A DNA stretch of 42,135 nucleotides from Alistipes sp. (GTDB lineage Bacteria > Bacteroidota > Bacteroidia > Bacteroidales > Rikenellaceae), in contig JAHHQN010000019.1 of assembly GCA_020026375.1 (NCBI GenBank), positions 1 to 42,135 on the forward strand. Reading direction: 5' to 3'. The notes below the pieces were generated by a model. The model worked only from the letters and a program-made list of their open reading frames with translations. It searched no databases and was not told the DNA's origin. Within the stretch, counting starts at the first letter, position 1. Each line of letters starts with the position of its first letter. Shown one piece after another: positions 26,201 to 34,900 of the stretch. The translations under genes were made by a program, and so were the position numbers.

Positions 26201-26569
26201 CTCACCGACGGAGAGCGCGGCTCGTGGAGCTATGCGACCCGTTGGCAGGGCTTCCTGAACCGCGACATGAATGTGACCGTCGACCTGGGCGAGGTAAAGT
26301 CCTTTAACGAGGTGTCGATGGACTTCATTCAGTGGTATGCCGCCTGGGTGTGGCTGCCTGCGCAGGTGGAAATCGAGCTGTCGGACGACGGCGAGCATTT
26401 CCGTGAGGGTGGGGTGCTGACCCACGAGGTGTCGCTCGAAGACAAACGACCGCTCTTCCGCAACTTTGCGTGGAAGCAGGCCGCACAAGCAAGATATATC
26501 CGTGTGAAAGCCCTCGCCAGCGGCAAGGCCGGCGGCTGGATTTTCACCGATGAGATAGTAATCAAATAA
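23219..26569 (+). CDS. MFS sugar transporter fused to GH20 beta-N-acetylhexosaminidase, 1116 aa
   Basis: One uninterrupted frame joins a transporter and a glycosidase. Residues 1 to about 430 form 12 hydrophobic helices of an MFS transporter resembling AmpG/PAT carriers. A 13th helix (about 442-459, MLWLALIVFEAVVCFVVC) would carry the chain to the periplasm. Then come a GH20 N-terminal domain (about 468-580), a GH20 catalytic barrel (about 583-925) with the Asp756-Glu757 pair in HIGGDEASKGCW, and a C-terminal F5/8-type (CBM32-like) domain (about 975-1116). GH20 enzymes remove terminal beta-GlcNAc by substrate-assisted catalysis, and the Asp-Glu pair is intact. It leads the nine-gene operon, 31 bp before the GH130 gene. 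In Bacteroides a separate MFS gene adjoins GH130 in N-glycan use, so the likely cargo is Man-beta-1,4-GlcNAc; GlcNAc released by the GH20 half is the alternative. Confidence 0.92.
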   Translation: MKPSSNNPLRWVPSLYFAMGLPFVVLNMVSAVMFKDLGIADAQIAFWTSLIMWPWTIKFLWSPFLEIFRTKKFFVVTTQLLSGVLFGVAALSLHLPQFFAVCIAVFAVIAFSGATHDIAADGVYMSELDSTDQAKYIGWQGAFYNLAKLVATGGLVWLAGWLYNSFSASGKESFDAYVQSWFIIMMVLSVILVCVGLYHTKSLPSSGPAAEQHSFSEGVSGLKEVIADFFTKKHIWYYISFIILYRLGEGFVMKIVPLFLKADTAVGGLGLSNQQIGLYYGSFGAGAFLLGSLLAGYYIAHRGLKRSLFTLCCIFNVPFIVYALLAAYQPSSMWLVGGGIVLEYFGYGFGFVGLTLFMMQQVAPGKHQMAHYAFASGIMNLSVMVTGAVSGYLSDALGYEKFFMLVMIFTLPAFLVTWFVPFTHKDDKGGKDHLISGAKLKMLWLALIVFEAVVCFVVCTNSKGGKQENVILPRPVSVEYTSGSLSCDKPFVASFDTQCLALKDYLATTPLRLSEKEGTPLRFVLSDEVTSSEGYLLEVTPEGVTLTAGTETGLFYGVQSLLQLVENGGGEIAAQRISDAPRYPYRGVMLDVSRHFFPKEFVKKQLHMLASLKMNRLHLHLTDAAGWRLEIKKYPELTRRAAWREGKTWQDWQDGGRKYSEEGAAGAEGGYYTADDIREILACADSLHITVIPEIEMPGHSEEVGEVYPELSCPNASYRPQGEFCVGNEKTFEFLEGVLTEVIELFPSKYIHIGGDEASKGCWSKCPRCQKRMKQEGLKSVDELQSYLIRRVEKFLNAHDRKLLGWDEILEGGLAPDATVMSWRGEEGGRKAAAMGHHVVMTPGSHCYIDSYQNNPETEPMAMSGYLPLEKVYSYDPSPAEMEGHEMVLGVQANLWTEHVPTPEHAEYMLYPRVFALAEVAWSPVEGRDYEEFLPRALKRVEWARKAGYNTFDLANEYGERKESLSPVEHLARGCKVTYESKWANQYAAGGETALTDGERGSWSYATRWQGFLNRDMNVTVDLGEVKSFNEVSMDFIQWYAAWVWLPAQVEIELSDDGEHFREGGVLTHEVSLEDKRPLFRNFAWKQAAQARYIRVKALASGKAGGWIFTDEIVIK

Positions 26570-26600
26570 ATAATTAATTAACAAATAAAATTTTACAACA

Positions 26601-27611
26601 ATGAGTGAATTGAAAATTGTGGGCGAGAATTTGCCCGACATGCCTTGGCAGGAGCGTCCCGAAGGTTCGAAAGAAGTTCTTTGGCGTTATTCGGAGAATC
26701 CCATCATTCCCCGTGACCTCCTTTCGACATCGAACAGTATCTTCAACTCTGCAGTAGTGCCTTTCAAGAAGGGCGAGTACAACTATGCAGGTGTATTCCG
26801 TTGTGACGACACCAACCGCCGCATGCGTATCCATGTAGGTTTCTCGGTTGACGGTATCAAGTGGGATATCAAGGAAGAGGACTTCAAGCTGGAGGGTGCC
26901 GATCCCGAGGTGGGTACCTGGGTGTATGGCTACGACCCCCGTGTTGCCAAAATCGGCGACAAGTTCTATGTGACTTGGTGTAACGGCTACCACGGCCCCA
27001 CCATCGGTATCGCATGGACCGAGGATTTCGAGACCTTCCACCAGCTGGAGAACGCTTTCCTGCCCTACAACCGTAACGGCGTGCTGTTCCCCCGCAAGAT
27101 CAACGGCAAGTTCGCCATGCTGTCGCGTCCGAGCGACACCGGCCACACCCCCTTCGGCGATATCTTCTACTCGGAGTCGCCCGACATGGAGTACTGGGGT
27201 CACCACCGTCATGTGATGTCGCCCGCCCCCTTCGAGGAGAGCGCATGGCAGTGCATGAAGATTGGTGCGGGTCCCGTGCCTATCGAGACCAGCGAGGGCT
27301 GGCTGCTCTTCTACCACGGCGTACTCCGTTCGTGCAACGGCTATGTCTACGCCTTCGGTTCGGCATTGCTCGACCTCGATGAGCCTTGGAAGTGCGTTGC
27401 ACGCAGCGGCCCGTATCTGATTTCTCCCCGCGAGCAGTACGAGTGCATGGGCGACGTGCCTAACGTGACCTTCCCCTGCGCATCGTTGCATGACCCCGCA
27501 ACAGGCCGTGTAGCCGTTTACTACGGTTGCGCCGACACTGTGACCGGTCTGGCTTTCGGTTACATTCCCGAAATCATCGAATTTACCAAGAAGAACAATA
27601 TTCTCAAGTAG
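26601..27611 (+). CDS. GH130 beta-1,4-mannosyl-N-acetylglucosamine phosphorylase, 336 aa
   Basis: Predicted to cleave Man-beta-1,4-GlcNAc with phosphate into mannose-1-phosphate and GlcNAc in the cytoplasm. There is no signal peptide. The five-bladed propeller sequence carries the family catalytic Asp112 in YGYDPRVAKI, as well as NSAVVPFKKGEYNYAGVFR near 49-67 and SRPSDTGHTPFGDIFYS, which fit subgroup 2 enzymes such as BT1033 and UhgbMP acting on N-glycan cores. Hydrolytic or mannan-specific GH130 members exist, so exact substrate is inferred. It starts 31 bp after the transporter fusion and ends 3 bp before the ROK kinase, matching the known transport-then-phosphorolysis route. Confidence 0.92.
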   Translation: MSELKIVGENLPDMPWQERPEGSKEVLWRYSENPIIPRDLLSTSNSIFNSAVVPFKKGEYNYAGVFRCDDTNRRMRIHVGFSVDGIKWDIKEEDFKLEGADPEVGTWVYGYDPRVAKIGDKFYVTWCNGYHGPTIGIAWTEDFETFHQLENAFLPYNRNGVLFPRKINGKFAMLSRPSDTGHTPFGDIFYSESPDMEYWGHHRHVMSPAPFEESAWQCMKIGAGPVPIETSEGWLLFYHGVLRSCNGYVYAFGSALLDLDEPWKCVARSGPYLISPREQYECMGDVPNVTFPCASLHDPATGRVAVYYGCADTVTGLAFGYIPEIIEFTKKNNILK

Positions 27612-27614
27612 AAA

Positions 27615-28718
27615 ATGTATCGTTACGACAACCGTGTAGTTATTACACTCGATGCCGGTGGCACCAACCTCGTGTTTGGTGCCATGCAGGGCAACAAATA
27701 CATAGTCGAACCTATCACTCTTCCCTCTCAGGCTGATGATTTGGATAAGTGTTTGGCAACAATGGTTGAGGGTTTTGAGGCCGTTATCAAGAAGTTGGAG
27801 GTGAAGCCGGTGGCTATCAGCTTCGCCTTCCCCGGTCCGGCCGACTATCCCAACGGTATTATCGGCGGTTACCTGCCCAACTTCCCCTCGTTCCGCGAGG
27901 GTGTGGCTCTGGGACCCTTCCTGGAGTCGAAGTTCGGTGTGCCCGTCTTCATCAACAACGACGGTGACCTGTTTGCCTATGGCGAGGCTTTGGGAGGCGT
28001 GCTTCCCGAAATCAACGCCCGTCTCAAGGAGGCAGGCAGCACCAAGCGTTACAAAAACCTGGTCGGTTATACCTTCGGTACCGGTTTCGGTATCGGTGTG
28101 GTGGTCGACAACCGTCTCAACCGCGGTGACAACTCCTGTGTGGAGACCTTCTGTCTGCGCCACAAGAAATACCCCGACGTGATTGTCGAGGAGGGTGTGG
28201 CCGTGAGAGCCATCAAGCGTGTCTATGGCGAACTGTCGGGCGACAAGAACCACAACTTCGAACCCAAGGACATCTGCGACATTGCCGACGGCAAGATTGA
28301 GGGTGACCGCGAGGCTGCCAAGCAGGCCTTTGCCGAGTTGGGCGAGGTGGCCGGCGATGCCATGGCCACAGCCGTGACCCTCATCGACGGACTCATCGTC
28401 ATCGGCGGCGGTATCACCGCTGCGCGCAAGTACATCATGCCCGCGCTGCTCAAGGAGCTGCGCTCGAAGATGACCACCTTGTCGGGTGACGAGCTGGACC
28501 GCGTGCAGATGAAGGTCTATGACCTCGACGACGAGGAGGAATTCAAGGAGTTCGCCAAGGGCGAGAGCCGCAAGATCAAGGTCTACGGTTCTGACCGTCT
28601 GGTGGATTACGATCCCTCGAAGCGTATCGGTGTGTCGATTTCGAAAATCGGTGCCAGCCAGGCTATTTCGGTGGGTGCATACGCCTTTGCACTCTCAATG
28701 TTGGACGCTGAAAAATAA
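27615..28718 (+). CDS. ROK-family hexose kinase, 367 aa
   Basis: A cytoplasmic sugar kinase, likely for mannose or another hexose released in the periplasm. The ATP phosphate-binding loop DAGGTN is at 13-18, FINNDGDLFAYGEA contains the catalytic Asp of the family, and GYTFGTGFGIGVVVD is the second conserved glycine-rich segment. The cysteine-rich zinc motif usual in ROK proteins (CxCGxxGCxE) is missing; the corresponding part reads NSCVETFCLRHKK. The protein is somewhat longer than the typical 300-320 residues. There is no DNA-binding domain, so it is an enzyme rather than a repressor. It lies 3 bp after GH130 and 9 bp before manA, which supports mannose to mannose-6-phosphate. Glucose, from GH97/GH65, is also possible. 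Confidence 0.88.
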   Translation: MYRYDNRVVITLDAGGTNLVFGAMQGNKYIVEPITLPSQADDLDKCLATMVEGFEAVIKKLEVKPVAISFAFPGPADYPNGIIGGYLPNFPSFREGVALGPFLESKFGVPVFINNDGDLFAYGEALGGVLPEINARLKEAGSTKRYKNLVGYTFGTGFGIGVVVDNRLNRGDNSCVETFCLRHKKYPDVIVEEGVAVRAIKRVYGELSGDKNHNFEPKDICDIADGKIEGDREAAKQAFAELGEVAGDAMATAVTLIDGLIVIGGGITAARKYIMPALLKELRSKMTTLSGDELDRVQMKVYDLDDEEEFKEFAKGESRKIKVYGSDRLVDYDPSKRIGVSISKIGASQAISVGAYAFALSMLDAEK

Positions 28719-28727
28719 AAAAAAGAG

Positions 28728-29690
28728 ATGTTTAAATTTGAACCTATACTGAAGTCTATTATCTGGGGCGGTGAGAAAATCGTCCCCTACAAGCACCTTG
28801 ATTCCGACCAGAAGTCGGTCGGCGAGAGCTGGGAGCTTTCGGGTGTCAAGGGCGACGAGTCTGTTATTGCCAACGGCGAGTATGCCGGCAAGACGCTTCC
28901 CGAGCTGATTTCGATACTCAAGGGCGATCTGGTGGGCAACAAGGTCTATGAGAAGCATGGCACCGAGTTCCCCCTGCTGGTGAAGTTCATCGATGCCCGT
29001 CAGGATTTGTCGATTCAGGTGCACCCCAACGACGAGTTGTCGCACAAGCGCCACGGCAAGAACGGCAAGACCGAGATGTGGTATGTGGTGGGTGCCGATG
29101 AGGGCGCACACCTTCTTTCGGGTTTCTCGAAGCAGGTGACTCCCGAGGAGTATGCCGCCAAGGTGGCCGACAATACCGTTACCGAGGTGCTGACCAACTA
29201 CAATGTCAAGGCCGGTGACGTGTTCTTCCTGCCGGCAGGCCGTGTGCATGCCATCGGCGCAGGTTCGTTCGTGGCCGAGATTCAGCAGACCTCCGACGTA
29301 ACGTACCGCATCTACGACTACGGTCGTGTGGGCAAGGACGGCAAGCCGCGTGAGCTGCATGTCGAGCTGGCGAAGGACGCCATCGACTTCTCGGTGGAGG
29401 CCGACTACCGCACCCACTACCACGAGGAGAAGAACAAGGAGGTGGAGCTGGTGTCGTGCAACTACTTCACTACTTCGCTTTTCGACCTCACGGAAGAGAC
29501 TTCGAAAGATGTGTCGTCGCTCGACTCGTTCCTCATTGTGATGGGTCTTGCCGGCGAGGGCAAACTGATTGATGACAAGGGCGAGGAGATTTCCATCCGT
29601 CAGGGTGAAACCGTCCTGTTGCCTGCTACAACACTGAATGTAAAGTTTATACCTAACGGAACATTAAAGGTGCTGACAAGTCATTTATGA
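28728..29690 (+). CDS. manA: Mannose-6-phosphate isomerase, class I, 320 aa
   Basis: Interconverts mannose-6-phosphate and fructose-6-phosphate, joining mannose catabolism to glycolysis. The cupin zinc ligands are visible: Gln97 and His99 (SIQVHPND), Glu116 (KTEMWYV) and His174 (GRVHAIGAG). The N-terminal PILKSIIWGG is typical of the short bacterial form. Its last bases overlap the start of the following GH92 gene (ATGA), showing translational coupling with a periplasmic mannosidase. Location between a sugar kinase and three mannosidase genes fits a dedicated catabolic copy. Assignment is secure; the gene symbol follows the enzyme family. Confidence 0.95.
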   Translation: MFKFEPILKSIIWGGEKIVPYKHLDSDQKSVGESWELSGVKGDESVIANGEYAGKTLPELISILKGDLVGNKVYEKHGTEFPLLVKFIDARQDLSIQVHPNDELSHKRHGKNGKTEMWYVVGADEGAHLLSGFSKQVTPEEYAAKVADNTVTEVLTNYNVKAGDVFFLPAGRVHAIGAGSFVAEIQQTSDVTYRIYDYGRVGKDGKPRELHVELAKDAIDFSVEADYRTHYHEEKNKEVELVSCNYFTTSLFDLTEETSKDVSSLDSFLIVMGLAGEGKLIDDKGEEISIRQGETVLLPATTLNVKFIPNGTLKVLTSHL

Positions 29691-31942
29691 TATTCAGAAA
29701 AATAGTTCTTACAGTAATGGCATTGAACCTTATGGGCGGACTCTTGGCACAAGAGCCTGCCGATAAGGTCAATCCGTTTATAGGTACTACCAATTTCGGA
29801 ACTACTAACCCCGGTGCCGTCATGCCCAACGGTATGATGTCAGTAGTGCCTTTCAATGTGATGGGGTCGAGCCTGAACCGCTACGACAAGGACGCACGCT
29901 GGTGGTCCACACCCTATGAATTCCACAACAAGTTCTTCACAGGTTTCGCCCACGGCTCGTTGAGCGGTGTAGGTTGTCCCGAGTCAGGTTCTCTGCTGAC
30001 GATGGCCACCTCGGGTGACTTGCAACTCGACTACAAGAAGTACGGTTCGAGCTACGACAACGAGGAGGCCACTCCCGGCTATTACAGTGTGCTGCTCGAG
30101 AAGTACGGCATACGCGCCGAGGCGACCTCGACCATGCGTTCGTCGGTCGAGCGTTACACGTTCCCCGAGGGTCAGGGCCACATTATCCTCAATCTGGGTG
30201 AGGGTCTGACCAACGAGAGCGGTGCGCGTCTGCGCAAGGTGTCGGCCACCGAGGTCGAGGGTATGAAGCTGCTGGGTACGTTCTGCTACAATTCTCAGGC
30301 GGTGTTCCCCATCTATTTCGTCATGCGTGTGAACAAGGTTCCCTCGAAGGCCGGCTTCTGGAAACAGCAGCCTCCCAAATACGGTGTCGAGGCCGAGTGG
30401 GACAAGGACAACGGCAAAATCAAGGTCTACAACTCCTATGGCCGCGAGATGGCCGGCGACGATTTGGGCTACCGCTTTTCCTACGACAACCTCAAGGAGG
30501 GCGAACAAATCGAGGTGCAGATGGCCATCTCCTACGTCAGTGTGGAGAATGCGCGCAAGAACCTCGAGGCCGAGCAGACCGCCGGCACCACGTTCGACTC
30601 CATTCGCAAGGCGGCACGCGATGCCTGGAACAAGGATTTGAGCCGCATTCGCGTGACGGGCGGAACCGACGAGCAGCAGACCGTGTTCTACACGGCGCTC
30701 TACCATGCGCTGATTCACCCCAATGTGCTGAACGATGTCAACGGCGAGTATCCCCTCATGGAGAACGACGGTGTGGGCGTGACCGACGGTACACGCTATA
30801 CGGTCTTCTCGCTGTGGGACACCTACCGTAACCTCCATCAGCTGATGACTCTGGTCTATCCCGAGCGTCAGCGCGAGATGATTCGCACGATGATCGACAT
30901 GTACCGCGAGTGGGGCTGGCTGCCCAAATGGGAGCTGTTCGGCCGCGAGACCTTCACCATGGAGGGTGACCCCGCGTTGCCGGTGATTGTCGACAGCTGG
31001 ATGAAGGGTATCCGCGACTTCGATGTCAAGACCGCCTACGAGGCGATGATGAAGTCGGCGAACACCAAGGGTTCGGAGAACCCCATGCGTCCCGACATCG
31101 ACCCCTACATCGGTCGCGGTTATGTGCCTCTGGGTCTCTACTCGGCCGATGCGTCGGGTGACAACTCGGTGTCGCACGCCCTGGAATACTACATTGCCGA
31201 CTACTCGTTGTCGCTGCTGGCCGATTCGCTGGGCTACAAGCGCGATGCCGAGATGATGCGCAAGCGTTCGATGGGCTACCGCCACTACTACGACGATGTG
31301 AGCGGCACGCTGCGACCCATCACCATGTTCGGTGAGTTCATGGCGCCGTTCGACCCCCGTCAGGGCGAGAACTTCGAGCCTGTACCCGGTTTCCACGAGG
31401 GTTCGGCCTGGAACTACACCTTCTATGTGCCGCACGACATTCCGGGTCTTGCGGAGCTGATGGGCGGCAAGCGCAAGTTCGTCGACAAGTTGCAGATGGT
31501 CTTCGACGAGGGCCTCTACGACCCGGCCAACGAACCCGACATTGCCTATCCTTTCCTCTTCAGCCGTTTCAAGGGCGAGGAGTGGCGTACACAGAAGGAG
31601 GTCAAGCGACTGCTGGAGACCCACTTCACCACCCAGCCCGATGGTATCCCCGGCAACGACGATGCGGGTACCATGTCGGCATGGGCCGTGTTCTCGATGA
31701 TGGGCTTCTATCCCGACTGCCCGGGCGAACCGTTCTACACACTCACCACACCGGTCTTCGACAGTGTGGAGATTGACACCGAGTGGGGTCCCGTGCATAT
31801 CGAGTGCAAGCGTTCGTCGCCCGACGACTGGCGCATCGCACGCGTGAAGATTGGTGGCAAGAACATCAAGAAATACCGCATCTCGCATCAGGAACTGATG
31901 AGCGGTGAAAAACTGACTTTTGAACTTTCAAACAAAAAATAA
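29687..31942 (+). CDS. GH92 alpha-mannosidase (secreted), 751 aa
   Basis: A calcium-dependent inverting exo-alpha-mannosidase that trims N-glycans. A signal peptide ends LLA|Q near residue 21 without a lipobox, so it is probably periplasmic. GH92 hallmarks are present throughout: NPFIGTTNFGTTNPGAVMPNG at the start, FAHGSLSGVGCPESG, SLWDTYRNLHQLMTLVYPER in the middle, and GNDDAGTMSAWAVFSMMGFYP near 660-680, which holds the catalytic base aspartates. Length is normal for a single-domain member. It overlaps manA by 4 bp. Its linkage preference (alpha-1,2, 1,3, 1,4 or 1,6) cannot be read safely from the sequence; it differs clearly from the other two GH92 modules, suggesting different linkages. 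Confidence 0.93.
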   Translation: MIFRKIVLTVMALNLMGGLLAQEPADKVNPFIGTTNFGTTNPGAVMPNGMMSVVPFNVMGSSLNRYDKDARWWSTPYEFHNKFFTGFAHGSLSGVGCPESGSLLTMATSGDLQLDYKKYGSSYDNEEATPGYYSVLLEKYGIRAEATSTMRSSVERYTFPEGQGHIILNLGEGLTNESGARLRKVSATEVEGMKLLGTFCYNSQAVFPIYFVMRVNKVPSKAGFWKQQPPKYGVEAEWDKDNGKIKVYNSYGREMAGDDLGYRFSYDNLKEGEQIEVQMAISYVSVENARKNLEAEQTAGTTFDSIRKAARDAWNKDLSRIRVTGGTDEQQTVFYTALYHALIHPNVLNDVNGEYPLMENDGVGVTDGTRYTVFSLWDTYRNLHQLMTLVYPERQREMIRTMIDMYREWGWLPKWELFGRETFTMEGDPALPVIVDSWMKGIRDFDVKTAYEAMMKSANTKGSENPMRPDIDPYIGRGYVPLGLYSADASGDNSVSHALEYYIADYSLSLLADSLGYKRDAEMMRKRSMGYRHYYDDVSGTLRPITMFGEFMAPFDPRQGENFEPVPGFHEGSAWNYTFYVPHDIPGLAELMGGKRKFVDKLQMVFDEGLYDPANEPDIAYPFLFSRFKGEEWRTQKEVKRLLETHFTTQPDGIPGNDDAGTMSAWAVFSMMGFYPDCPGEPFYTLTTPVFDSVEIDTEWGPVHIECKRSSPDDWRIARVKIGGKNIKKYRISHQELMSGEKLTFELSNKK

Positions 31943-31945
31943 AAG

Positions 31946-34900
31946 ATGAAGATTCTGTCTATGATTTCTCTGGCGGCTGCGGTACTCGTTTCGTGTACCC
32001 CTGCCGTTCAGGAGGAGGATTTCACACAATATGTCGACCAGAAGATTGGTACGGGCGGCCACGGCCATGTGTTTGTGGGTGCCAGCGTGCCTTTCGGTAT
32101 GGTGCAGCTCGGCCCCACCAGCATTCCCGTTGCCTGGGACTGGTGTTCGGGTTACCACGAGAGCGATGAGACCGTCATCGGTTTCTCGCACACCCACCTC
32201 AGCGGTACGGGTATCGGCGATTTGTTCGATGTGACCGTCATGCCCGTTACGGGTGAGGTGACTTATGCGCGCGGCGAGGAGAAGGACCCGCAGTCGGGTC
32301 TGTGGTCCTATGCCGACCGCAAGCAGGAGGTCGTAAAGCCCGGTTTCTATTCCGTGCCGCTGACGCGCTACGGCATTCTGGCCGAGATGACCTCCACCAA
32401 CAGAGTGGGTTTCCACCGCTACACCTTCCCTGTGGCCGATGACGCTGCGCTGGTGTTCGACCTCCAGAACGGAGGCTGCTGGGACAAGGCCACCGAGACC
32501 CACATGGAGCAGGAGGGTGACCGCATGATTACCGGTTACCGCCGCTCGTCGGGCTGGGCCAAGGACCAGGTGGTTTACTTTGCCGCCGAGTTGTCGAAGC
32601 CTTTCGAGAAGTTTGAGCTGGCCGGCGAGAACAACATGTATGCACGTCTGTCGTTCAAGACTTCGGACAAGGAGCAGGTGATGCTGAAGGTGGCACTCTC
32701 GCCCGTGAGCGTGGAGAACGCCAAGCTCAACCTCTCGACCGAGCTGGCCGGCTGGAACTTCGAGGAGACCGCCGCTGCCGCAGGCAAGGCGTGGAACGAG
32801 GAGTTGAAGCGTGTGAAGGTGTCGACCACCGACGAGACGGCGCGCAAGATTTTCTACACGGCGCTCTACCACACGATGATTGCCCCCGTGACCTTCTCCG
32901 ACGTGAACGGTGACTACCGCGGTGCCGACCAGAAGGTCTACAAGGCGGCCGACTTCACCAACTACACCGTCTTCTCGCTGTGGGACACCTATCGTGCCAA
33001 GATGCCGATGCTGACCATTCTCCACTCCGACAAGATGCCCGACATCATCAACACCATGCTCCACATCTACAAGGAGCAGGGCCGTCTGCCGGTATGGCAT
33101 CTGTGGGGTAACGAGACCGACTGCATGGTGGGTAATCCTGCCATTCCCATCGTTGCCGATGCCATTGTCAAGGGTATCAAGGGCTTCGACCGTGAGCTGG
33201 CCTACGAGGCCATCAAGGCTACGGCCATGAACGAGGGTCGCGGCAACGGTTTCCGCATAAAGTACGGCTATATCCCCTGTGACCTGTTCAACGAGGCGAT
33301 TGCCTACGACATGGAGTACGCTCTGGCCGACGGTGCCGCCGCACAGGCCGCCAAGGCGATGGGCAAGGAGGACGATGCCCGCTACTTTGAGGAGCGCAGC
33401 CACTCCTACCGCAACTATTTCGACCCCTCGGTGGGTTTCATGCGCGGACGTTTTGCCGACAAGAAGTGGCGTTCGTCGTTCAATCCCTTTGCATCGACCC
33501 ACCGCGAGGACGACTATTGCGAGGGTAATGCATGGCAGTACACCTGGTTGGTTCCCCACGATGTGAAGGGCCTCGAGGAGTGCTTCGCCGGTGTCGACAA
33601 GAACAAGTCGGGTCGCGAGAACATGCTCGCCAAGCTCGACGAGTTGTTCACCGTATCGTCGGTGGTTGAGGGCGGCGAGGCTTCGCCCGACATCTCGGGT
33701 CTTATCGGCCAGTATGCCCACGGCAACGAGCCCAGCCACCATATCCTCTACCTCTACACCATGCTGGGCCAGCCCTGGAAGACGGCCGACAAGGTGCGCG
33801 AGGTGCTGTCGACGCTCTACCACGCCGAGAAGGACGGTCTTTCGGGTAACGAGGACGTAGGTCAGATGTCGGCATGGTATGTACTCTCGTCGCTGGGTAT
33901 GTATGAGGTGGAGCCTGCCGGTGGTCGCTACTGGTTCGGTTCGCCGCTCTTCGACAAGGCCGAGCTGAAGGTCGAGGGTGGTGTGTTCACCATCGTGGCC
34001 GACAACAACTCCAAGGAGAACAAGTATATCCAGAAGGTATGGCTCAACGGCCAGCCCTACACCAAACCCTATATCACACACAGTGACATCATTTCGGGCG
34101 GCGAGCTTCGCTTCGAGATGGGTAACGAGCCTAAGACATGGTACTGCGCCGACGAACCGGAGCAGTACCTCGACCAGCGTCCCGAGGAGGGCCGGCGCCT
34201 TTTTAAGTCGCGAGCGATAGAGGCGGAGATCGCTCGCGTAACCGGTCTGCTTACAAACCCCCGTTTGAAGTGGATGTTCGCCAACTGCTTTCCCAACACC
34301 CTCGACACCACGGTACACTACCGCGAGGACGAGGAAGGCAACCCCGACACTTATGTCTATACAGGTGACATTCCGGCCATGTGGCTCCGCGATTCGGGAG
34401 CACAGGTATGGCCCTATGTGGCGTTGTGCAAGGACGATGCCGCCCTGCAGAAGATGATTGCAGGCGTTATCCATCGTCAGTTCAAACTCATTGCCATCGA
34501 CCCTTATGCCAATGCGTTCAACGACGGAGCGACGGGTGCCGGTGAGGACGTGGATTATCCCTACCTCACCCAACCCCAGAATCCGTGGGTGTTCGAGCGT
34601 AAGTGGGAGATTGATTCTCATTGCTATCCCATTCGTCTGGCCCACCATTACTGGAAGACCACGGGCGACGATTCGGTTTTCGGTGACCTCTGGCTGGAGG
34701 GCATGCGTGCCGTGTTGAAGACCCTGCGCGAACAGCAGCGCAAGGAGGGGCCGGGCGACTACACCTTCCTGCGTGTGACCGACCGCCAGCTCGACACCAA
34801 GTGTCATGTGGGCCGCGGTAATCCCGTGAAGCCTGTGGGACTCATCGCTTCGGCGTTCCGTCCCTCGGACGATGCCACCACCTTCGAGTTCCTCGTTCCG

